Assembly: GCA_937921835.1 (NCBI GenBank)
Contig: CAKZVG010000668.1
Location: 1 to 7,938, forward strand
DNA length: 7,938 nucleotides
Source of the DNA: an uncultured Bryobacteraceae bacterium
GTDB taxonomy: Bacteria; Acidobacteriota; Terriglobia; Bryobacterales; Bryobacteraceae
Reading direction: 5' to 3'
The notes under the pieces are model-generated. The model had not been told where the DNA came from and made no database searches. It was given only the letters and a program-made list of their open reading frames with translations. Made by a program: the position numbers and the translations under genes. Numbering within the stretch: the stretch's first letter is position 1; every line of letters begins with the position of its first letter. This document shows, piece after piece, positions 1-6,400 of this stretch.

Positions 1-1242
1 CAGCGCGTCCAGACAATCCACCGCCGCCAGAATCCGCGCTCCCACCGGGATCTTCTCACCCGCGATCCCGTCCGGGTACCCGGTCCCGTCCCACTTCTCG
101 TGGTGGGCCCGCACGATGGGCGCTACCGGATAAGGAAACTGCACCTGTTCGAGGATCTCGGCGCCCACCACCGGGTGGATCTTCATCTTCTCGAACTCCT
201 CGGGAGTCAGCCTTCCGGGCTTCGAGATGATGTGTTCCGGCACCGCCAGCTTTCCGATATCGTGCAGCACGCTGGCCGCGTGCAGCGCCTCCAGTTCGTT
301 CTCCGACAAACCCAACTCCCGGCCCACTTCGCGCGCGTAGACCTGCACGCGCTGTAAGTGGTCGTGCGTCGAATCGTCCTTGGCCTCGATCGCCAGCGCC
401 AGCGCTTCGATGGTCCGCAGGTGCAGCGAAGCCATCTCCTCGGCGTGGTCGCGCTCATCGTCCAGCCGTTCCAGGTAAAGGCGGTATGACCGGTAGATCA
501 GGTAAATCACCGGCAGGACCAGCAGCGACATCTCCCAGCCGATATGGAGATTGGCAAGATGGAAGATGCCCGCCCCGGCGGCCGCCAGCAGGTAGTACGG
601 GAACGACCAGAAGTAACACTCGCGCCAGACCCGCAGCACCGGCTTGAACTCCGTCAGCCGGATGACCACCGAGACCGGAAGCGTATTCGCCAGGAAGAAG
701 GTCACCGCCGCCACCACCAGCCGCAGCACCACTTCATACTGCTGGAGTTGGATCCCGGGACCGTGGAATACCGCGTCGGCGGCGGCAATGGCCAGGGCCA
801 TTCCGGCGACGTTGAAAGCCACCTGTACCGGGCGCGGCCGCTTCCGCGTCCGCCACAGACACTGGAGAAACGTAGCCGAACAGCCCAGCACCAGCGCCTC
901 CGGCAGCGTTAGTTCCACGATCGCGATCATGATGAACGGGAAGTTCACCGAGAGCGTTCCGGTGATGGCCCTCAGGGTCACCTTAAGCCCGGACGCCAGC
1001 CAGGCGATACCCAGGATGCAGGCGAAACGGGTCAGGTCGTGGGATTCCCAGTCGATGATTCCCCAAACCAGCACCGACAGCCCGGCGGCGATCATGAGGC
1101 CGATAAAGGCCTTCGCAGCAAGCGACATGCGGGGCGGTCTCACCGCTTCTTCCGGTGCACTTAAGGCGCCGTTTGCCGGTTGGACCGCCGCGGCCTCGTC
1201 AACGCTTTGAAATTGCTGGGAGTCTCTGTTCGGCGGACTCAC
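1..1242 (-). CDS. Membrane-anchored HD-GYP phosphodiesterase, C-terminus cut by window edge
   Basis: Predicted to hydrolyse cyclic-di-GMP on the cytoplasmic side of the inner membrane. The reading frame is open from a stop at 1282-1284 to the left edge; 414 residues are visible. From the GTG at 1240-1242, a polar N-terminus of about 38 residues precedes roughly six to eight hydrophobic segments (residues 39-255). A charged helical linker follows (YLERLDDERDHAEE), then the HD-GYP domain from about residue 270. Visible motifs are HDHLQRV, LHDIGKL (H327-D328), a conserved HPVVGAEIL stretch and HHEKWDGTGYPDG (HH at 380-381, GYP at 388-390), so the metal ligands and signature seen here are intact. 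The last part of the domain lies outside the window. GTG was chosen because GGAAGAG sits six bases upstream; ATG at 1126-1128 lacks a good ribosome site but would remove only the polar tail. I do not recognise the membrane region as a named sensor. The HD-GYP assignment is firm; activity is inferred. Confidence 0.92.
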   Translation of the reverse strand, partial: MSPPNRDSQQFQSVDEAAAVQPANGALSAPEEAVRPPRMSLAAKAFIGLMIAAGLSVLVWGIIDWESHDLTRFACILGIAWLASGLKVTLRAITGTLSVNFPFIMIAIVELTLPEALVLGCSATFLQCLWRTRKRPRPVQVAFNVAGMALAIAAADAVFHGPGIQLQQYEVVLRLVVAAVTFFLANTLPVSVVIRLTEFKPVLRVWRECYFWSFPYYLLAAAGAGIFHLANLHIGWEMSLLVLPVIYLIYRSYRLYLERLDDERDHAEEMASLHLRTIEALALAIEAKDDSTHDHLQRVQVYAREVGRELGLSENELEALHAASVLHDIGKLAVPEHIISKPGRLTPEEFEKMKIHPVVGAEILEQVQFPYPVAPIVRAHHEKWDGTGYPDGIAGEKIPVGARILAAVDCLDAL

Positions 1243-1248
1243 GCGCTG

Positions 1249-1255
1249 CTCTTCC
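1249..1255 (-). promoter_or_regulatory. Shine-Dalgarno site supporting the GTG start of the HD-GYP gene
   Basis: On the minus strand this reads GGAAGAG and ends six bases before the GTG at 1240-1242. The alternative ATG at 1126-1128 is preceded by GC-rich sequence without a comparable purine run, so this site decides the start call. Confidence 0.55.
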
Positions 1256-1260
1256 GGGAG

Positions 1261-1275
1261 GGGACAGAATGTCCC
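1261..1275. promoter_or_regulatory. Candidate operator 1: perfect dyad GGGACA-GAA-TGTCCC
   Basis: A perfect 6-bp inverted repeat around a 3-bp centre, 19 bp upstream of the HD-GYP start codon. It shares its arms and spacing with a second copy at 1337-1351, which argues for one dimeric regulator binding both. The likeliest candidate is the Fis-type sigma-54 activator encoded on the other side of the spacer, but that is inference from position. At this distance from the GTG it would lie in the leader or overlap the promoter of the HD-GYP gene, which would suit repression. Confidence 0.5.
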
Positions 1276-1336
1276 ATTTCCTTATAAACAGTATCCTAAC
1301 TTACTCAGAACAGGAATGAGTGGCTTCACCTAGGAT

Positions 1337-1351
1337 GGGACAAACTGTCTC
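1337..1351. promoter_or_regulatory. Candidate operator 2: dyad GGGACA-AAC-TGTCTC
   Basis: Second copy of the dyad at 1261-1275, with the same arm length and 3-bp centre and one mismatch in the right arm (TGTCTC for TGTCCC). Counting the preceding T, the heptamer TGGGACA here is the complement of TGTCCCA in copy 1. Centres are 76 bp apart, close to seven helical turns. It lies 105 bp upstream of the activator start, a usual place for an enhancer or autoregulatory site. The bound protein is unknown. Confidence 0.45.
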
Positions 1352-1386
1352 TGCGTGGAATTCCATACCCACCCGATCGGGCTAAG

Positions 1387-1398
1387 TAAGTTAACTTA
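1387..1398. promoter_or_regulatory. 12-bp perfect palindrome TAAGTTAACTTA
   Basis: A fully symmetric A+T-rich 12-mer in GC-rich surroundings, 58 bp upstream of the activator start. It overlaps a second symmetric arrangement, CTAAGT (1382-1387) with ACTTAG (1394-1399), and its left part pairs with TAACTTACT at 1297-1305. It could be another operator or a cruciform-prone element. A -10-like TAGAAT (1397-1402) overlaps its right end, so a bound protein could block a promoter. No function is assigned. Confidence 0.35.
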
Positions 1399-1456
1399 GA
1401 ATCGATGTACTATGGCGCTTTCCGGCCGGTGGTAGGAAGATAACAAGTGACAAGGA

Positions 1457-2419
1457 ATGCCAGTTTGCGGCCAGCCCGTCTCCTATCTCGGCCTGCCGGC
1501 CCTCGTCCACAGCCGCGCCATGCGCCAGGTAATGGATCAGGTGCGGCGGGTGGCCCCGTCGCCCGCCACGGTTCTCATTCTGGGGGAGAGCGGCTGCGGC
1601 AAGGAGATCGTGGCCCGCGCCATTCACCACCACTCGCTGCGCTGCTCGCGGCCCTGGGTGGATGTCAGTTGCGCGGCGCTTCCGGAGAGCCTGATCGAGA
1701 GCGAGTTGTTCGGGCACGAGAAGGGCGCCTTCAGCGGCGCGGACTCGGCTAAGGCCGGGCTTTTCGAACTGGCTCACGGGGGCACGCTCTTTCTGGACGA
1801 GATCGGAGAACTCGACGCCCGCATGCAGGTGAAGTTGCTGCGGGTGCTGGACGGCGCGCCCTATTACCGTCTGGGCGGCGTGCGCAAGGTCTTCACCGAC
1901 ACCCGCATTGTTGCCGCCACCAACCAGGATCTGGCCGCGGCGGTGGCCGAAGGAAGGTTCCGCAGCGATCTCTATCACCGGTTGAGCCAGATCGTGATCG
2001 AAGTTCCGCCGCTGCGCGAGCGGCCCGAGGACATTCTCCCGCTGGCCGAGTTCTTCCTTGCCGCGCAGCGGCCCGGACTGCGGCTGGCGCCGGCAACCCG
2101 CGCCGCCCTGCTGGCTCACTCCTGGCCGGGGAACGTACGCGAACTGCGCAACGCGGTCCTGAAAGCAGCCCTGTTCGCCGAGGGTCCGGAGATCCTGCCG
2201 GAATGTCTGCCCGGAGAACTCCGCGCCGGGGGCCGGAACGGCCGGCGCGGAACCGCTTCCAGCCTGGATTCCATGGAGCGGCGGATGATCATTGAGACCC
2301 TGGAACAGACCCGGGGCCACCACCAGCAGGCGGCGGAACTGCTCGGCATCTCGCGGCGTACTCTGAGCCGCAAGTTGAAGCTCTACCGCGAAACGGAGAC
2401 GGAGGCCGCGGTTCAATGA
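1457..2419 (+). CDS. Sigma-54-dependent enhancer-binding protein lacking a sensory domain
   Basis: An AAA+ activator that would remodel sigma-54 RNA polymerase using ATP. Of its 320 residues, only about 15-20 precede the AAA+ core, so there is no receiver, GAF or PAS domain. In order: Walker A GESGCGKE (43-50), sigma-54-contacting loop GAFSGA (90-95, Ser in place of the usual Thr), Walker B LFLDE (111-115), sensor I region AATN (153-156), arginine-finger region GRFRSDLYHR (166-175), sensor II WPGNVREL (223-230) and a Fis-type helix-turn-helix (about 287-310, QAAELLGISRRTLSRKLK). This is the PspF-like layout of an activator regulated in trans. The stop overlaps the PilZ start as ATGA. The start is uncertain: AAGGA abuts the ATG with no spacer, while AGGAAG (1434-1439) is better placed for an out-of-frame GTG at 1447. 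Family assignment is firm; target genes and input signal are unknown. Confidence 0.93.
   Translation: MPVCGQPVSYLGLPALVHSRAMRQVMDQVRRVAPSPATVLILGESGCGKEIVARAIHHHSLRCSRPWVDVSCAALPESLIESELFGHEKGAFSGADSAKAGLFELAHGGTLFLDEIGELDARMQVKLLRVLDGAPYYRLGGVRKVFTDTRIVAATNQDLAAAVAEGRFRSDLYHRLSQIVIEVPPLRERPEDILPLAEFFLAAQRPGLRLAPATRAALLAHSWPGNVRELRNAVLKAALFAEGPEILPECLPGELRAGGRNGRRGTASSLDSMERRMIIETLEQTRGHHQQAAELLGISRRTLSRKLKLYRETETEAAVQ
2401..2405 (+). promoter_or_regulatory. Ribosome binding site for the PilZ gene inside the EBP gene
   Basis: GGAGG lies within the last codons of the activator gene, ten bases before the PilZ ATG at 2416. With the ATGA stop/start overlap it supports coupled, near-stoichiometric translation of the two proteins. 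Confidence 0.6.
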
Positions 2420-2697
2420 ACGGCGCTCCCGGCCTTCTCGCATCCGACCGCCGCCGCGAGATCCGGCGTCCGCTGGCCGGGCGCGTGACCTTGGCTTTTG
2501 AAGACCCATTGCCGCGCCGTCTGGAGGCGGAACTGGTGGATGTCAGCGCCAGCGGCTTCCGCTGCCGCCACCGCTGCGGTGATCTTCGAACCGGGCAGGC
2601 GGTCCGCTTCCGCCACCCCGCGGCGGAGGGAGAGGCCCGCGTCATGTGGACCCGCATCGTCGCTTCCGGCATCGAGTCGGGCTTTCTACTGTTGTAG
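2416..2697 (+). CDS. Single-domain PilZ protein, putative c-di-GMP receptor
   Basis: A 93-residue soluble protein that is essentially one PilZ domain. Both ligand motifs are present and spaced as usual: an arginine cluster DRRREIRR (11-18), which satisfies RxxxR, and DVSASG (42-47), which satisfies D/NxSxxG. The C-terminal part (GEARVMWTR, then GIESGF) has the final beta strands seen in PilZ domains, as in proteins with a V/M-W strand. It should bind c-di-GMP in the cytoplasm. The start overlaps the activator stop as ATGA with GGAGG ten bases upstream, so the two are probably made together. Together with the divergent HD-GYP enzyme, this gives the locus a receptor and a degrading enzyme for the same nucleotide. 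The obvious partner is the sensorless activator, but no interaction can be read from sequence. Confidence 0.88.
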   Translation: MNGAPGLLASDRRREIRRPLAGRVTLAFEDPLPRRLEAELVDVSASGFRCRHRCGDLRTGQAVRFRHPAAEGEARVMWTRIVASGIESGFLLL

Positions 2698-2723
2698 CGG
2701 CGGCCGGAATCACCGCCCGCCGC
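2697..2723. terminator. Possible hairpin between convergent gene ends
   Basis: GCGGCGG (2697-2703) can pair with CCGCCGC (2717-2723) across a 13-base loop. It begins at the last base of the PilZ stop codon and ends 20 bases from the stop of the repeat protein on the other strand, so it could act in both directions. There is no U-tract on either side, and such stems are common by chance in GC-rich DNA. Confidence 0.3.
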
Positions 2724-2743
2724 CTATGCGCCTCCCGCGCGGC

Positions 2744-3466
2744 TCAGCGGTTGGGACAGGTAGCGTCGAAGACCGCGGTGGCGGTCTGTGAAGCGCCGCT
2801 GCTGTTGGTGAGCACCACGGACGCGTCGCGCACCGCCTCGGCCGGGCCGGAGACGGTGAACGGCTGAACCAGCCGGAACAGGCTCCCCAGCCCGTTGCTC
2901 TGCGAGGCGGAGCTCTGATACCAGCTCGTGAAGGCGTCGCCCGTGCCTGCGGGCGTTAGTTCGGCCGTCTGGAGGTTGGCCCCGGCCGTGGCGTTGAAGC
3001 GGAACGTCGCGCTTGTGATCTGGCGCGGGGTCGAGTAGCCGATCACCACTGCGTCGAAGCCGCTGGCGGTCCGGATGAGGCAGGCGCGGTCGATTCTGGG
3101 CGCCAGCCGTCCGACGGTGATCCGGCTGGTCGCCGTAACCGGCGGCTGCATGGCGCTGTCGCCCGCCCGCAGCAGGGTGGCCGTAACCACAACCGTCCCG
3201 GCCACGGTGCCCACTTTGAGGCCCACCGCCGGGATCTGCGTCTGGTTGGCCGGGATGGTGAATTCGAAGATGCGCGAGCCGTTGGCGAACTCGACGTTCT
3301 TCGGATCGTCGGCGTAAGCCCCAACGGCATTGGGTTCGAAGGAAACGGTGAGACGTCCGGCGATGACGCCCGGAAACGGTCCGGCGAGGCTGCCGCCCAC
3401 CTGGATCGAGTCGTTCGGATCCGCCGTTCCCGACGGCGCCCGCACGGAAACCGCCGGAACCGGAGG
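2744..3466 (-). other. Non-repeat C-terminal region of the repeat protein
   Basis: Encodes residues 1160-1399. It does not follow the IPT/TIG pattern. The first half (about 1160-1280) has ADPNDSIQVGG, FEPNA and FTIPANQTQIP, consistent with another beta-sandwich. The second half (about 1281-1399) runs from RIDRACL through GFDAVVIGYSTPRQIT, ATFRFN, LQTAEL, SWYQSSASQSNGLGSLF and QPFTVSG to DATCPNR. The cysteines near its two ends could form a disulfide that closes the domain. From memory, a similar YSTPR...WYxS...PFTVxG module ends many Solibacter-type secreted proteins. I cannot name a family for it. Confidence 0.6.
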
Positions 3467-6400
3467 CAGGCGCACCGGCAGCTCGAGCGTATTCGAGATC
3501 CCGCCGTCGGGGTTCACCACGCGGATGCTCGCCGTGCCGGGCTGGGCGGTCAAGGCCGGGTCCAGGCCCGCGGTGAGCCGGGATCCCGAGACGAAGTTGG
3601 TCGGAAGCGGCACGCCACCGAACTGCACCACCGCGCCCGAAACAAACCCGGAGCCGCTGATGGTGAGCGTGACCGCCCCCCCACCGGCCGTGACCGCCGC
3701 CGGGTCGAGACCGGTGATGGCCAGCGCCGGGGACACGGTGAAAGTGATCCCCGCCGACACCGCGCCATCCGGGTTCGCGACGGTAATGAACACCGCCGCC
3801 GGCTGTGCGGTCAGGTTGGCGGGAACCGTTGCGGTGAGGCGGTCCGGAGCGGCCAGCGTGGTGGCGAGCGGCGTGCCGCCCCAGCGCACGCTGGACCCGC
3901 TCACGAATCCGGTGCCGTCGACCGTCAGCAGGAACGGCGGCCCGCCCGCCACCACCGCGAGCGGGGTGAGATTCAGGATACGCAGCGGAGGCCGGACCGC
4001 GAAGTTCAAGGTATTGGAGACCGTTCCGTCCGGATTGGCCACGGTTACCGCCGCGCTGCCCGGCTCCCCGATGAGGAGCGCCGGGACGGCGGCCGTCAGC
4101 CGGGTATCGCTCACGAAGTTGGTGGCGAGCGGGTTTCCGTTCCACCGCACGGCCGAGCTGGGCGTGAAACCGGTCCCCTGCACGGTGAGGGTGAAGGCGG
4201 CTCCGCCGGCGGTGGCCGCAACCGGTTCGAGCGCGCTGATCGCCAGCCCCGGCTGAACCGTGAAGGGCAGGGTGTTCGAAATGGCGACGTTCGGGATCTC
4301 CACGCTGACCTCGACGGTCCCCGGTTGGGCGATGCGCGCGGCGGGCAGGCTGGCCAGCAGGCGCGTGGCGCTCACGAAGGTGGTCGAAAGCTGGATGCCG
4401 CCAAACAGCACGCGCGCGGTCGGGGCGAAGCCTGTGCCGTCGACCGTAAGTGTTAACGCCGGTCCCCCGGCCACCGCCGCTTGTGGCGCCAGGCTGGTGA
4501 CGCGGAGCGGCGCGGTGATCTCGAAAGGAACCGGAAGAGAGACGGACTCGTCGGGATTGCGCACCGCGATGTTCACCGTGCGCGGCTGAGCGATGAGCGA
4601 GGCCGGCACCGCGGCCGTGAGCTGCGCGCTGCTGACCTGCTCGGTGGCAAGGGCCGTCCCGTCCCAAAGGACCACCGCCTCGGAAGCGAATCCCGACCCC
4701 ACCACGGTCAGCGAAAAGGCGCGGCCCGCGGCCGGCACCGAGGGCGGAGAGAGGAACTGGATTTGCGGCCCGGAGAGAATCGTGAACGGGAGCGGACCGG
4801 ACACCGCGCCGTCCGGGTTCGCCGCAACGATGGTCGCGATCCCCGGCGCGGCGAACAGCGCCGCCGGAACGGTGGCCTGCAACCGCGTCTGCGAAATGTA
4901 GGAAGTCGGAATGGGAACGCCGTTGAAGCGCAGCACCGTGCCCGGGACGAATCCCGTGCCCGTTGCCGCCAGGCTGAAGGCCGGGCCGCCCGCGGCGCGG
5001 GAAGCCGGTTCCAGGGCGGTAAGCAGCAGTGGCGCGGTCACCGGGAAGGGAACGGCGTTGGAAACCGCGCGGCCCGTGTTGTCGACGGTGATCGAGGCGG
5101 TGGTGGGTTGCTCGATCAGGCCCGGCGGCACCACCGCGCGGACCTCGCTGGCGCTGATGTAGGTGGTCTGAAGCGCGGCCCCGTTCCAGCGCACAACCGA
5201 GCTTCCGGCAAGCGAGGCCGGATTGAAACCCGACCCGAGTACGGTGAGCGTGAACTGCGGCCCGCCGGCGGCGGCTGAGGCGGGAATCAGGCTGGTGATC
5301 CGCGGCGCGCCCTCGATCAGGAACTGGATCGAGTTCGACGTCGCGCCGCCGGGATTGCGGACCGCGACGGAAGCCGTGCCGGCCTGAGCGATCAGGGCGG
5401 CGGGAACGATCGCCTGAATCGAGGTTGCGCTCAACGGGGTGCTCGCCAGCGGCGATTGGTTCCAGAGCACCTCGGCGCCGCTTGAAAACCCGCTGCCCGT
5501 GACGGTGAGAGTGAACTGCGCGCCTCCGGCGGCGGCAAAGGACGGACTCAAGGCCGTGATCTGAACCGGCGTGGCGGTGACCTCGAACGGCAGGCTGTTG
5601 GATGTCGCGCCGCTGGAGTTCCGGACCGCGACCGACGCCGTACCCGGCTGGGCGATCAGGCCGGCCGGCACGGTAGCCTGGATGGAGGTTCCGCTCACCA
5701 GCGTGCTGGCCAGAGGAGTCTGGTTCCAGAGCACGGCGTCGCCGCTAGCGAACCCGCTGCCGTTGACGGTAAGAGTGAACTGCGGTCCGCCGGCCGCGGC
5801 CGAGGCGGGGCTCAGACTCGTGATCTGGGGCGGTGTGGTGCTGATGGTGAATGGCAGCGGGTTCGACGACACTCCGGAAAAGTGCCGCACCGTGATCGAA
5901 GCGGTGCCCGGCTGGGTGATGAAGGTCGCCGGAACCGTGGTCTGGACGGTTGTGGCGCTTAGCAGCAGACTCTCCAGGGGAAATTGATTCCAGAACACCT
6001 GGATGCCGCCGCTGAAGCCGGTTCCAGTGACCGTCAAATCAAACGCCGGCCCGCCGGCAACCGTGGATGCGGGGCTAAGACTCGTGATCCGTAGGGAGTT
6101 AATCGGGTATGTCCGCACCGCCGATTCGCCGCCGTCCGGGTGCCGCACCTGAACGCTCGCCGCGCCAGGCTGCGCAATGAGACTGGCGGCGACGGAGGCC
6201 TGCAATTCGTTCTGTGCCAGAAAGGAGGTCGGCAAAGGATTCCCGTTCCAGAGAACCACGGCGCCGCTCAGGAAGCTGTTGCCGAGGACTCGCAGAGTGA
6301 ACGAAGGCCCTCCAGCCAGCGCTTCCGCCGGCAGCAGCGCCTGGAGCACCGGAGGGGGGTTCCGGATGGTGAACTGGATGGAGTTTGAGGTGCTCTCGTT

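Larger units (their letters stand above)
1243..1456. promoter_or_regulatory. Divergent control region between the HD-GYP gene and the EBP-PilZ operon
   Basis: This 214-bp spacer separates two divergent start codons and is visibly richer in A+T than the flanking genes. It contains two GGGACA-N3-TGTCYC dyads (1261-1275 and 1337-1351), a palindrome at 1387-1398, and an inverted 9-bp pair, TAACTTACT at 1297-1305 and AGTAAGTTA at 1385-1393. Weak -10-like hexamers occur (TAGAAT at 1397-1402 on plus; TATAAG and GATACT on minus around 1281-1295), but none has a convincing -35 partner. I found no good GG-N10-GC sigma-54 promoter on either strand. Both transcripts must start here or very close, so shared control is likely, but no start site can be assigned. 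Confidence 0.6.

Noticed and set aside
544..1210. Plus-strand frames at 544-912 and 644-1210
   Set aside because: They lie opposite the membrane region of the HD-GYP gene, whose minus frame continues into clear HD and GYP motifs.
1411..1427. TGGCGC-N5-GGCC as a sigma-54 -24/-12 promoter for the EBP operon
   Set aside because: The -12 element lacks GC at the required spacing from GG. No better match occurs on either strand of the spacer.
1391..2509. 372-codon minus-strand frame opposite the EBP gene
   Set aside because: The plus strand encodes a complete AAA+ activator with every motif; the opposite frame shows no domain or start signal.
2753..2760. TGGGACAG near the stop of the repeat protein as a third operator copy
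   Set aside because: Only the left half-site is present, with no TGTCYC arm three bases on, and it lies inside coding sequence.
3330..4589. Long plus-strand open frames (3330-4256 and 4260-4589) opposite the repeat protein
   Set aside because: They mirror the repeat periodicity of the minus-strand gene, have no ribosome sites or recognisable domains, and arise from GC-rich codon use. The minus frame has a signal peptide and coherent domains.
2724..4667. 647-codon minus-strand frame overlapping the repeat protein
   Set aside because: Frame-shifted shadow of the 1399-residue gene. The translation is rich in Arg, Gly and His with no domain pattern.
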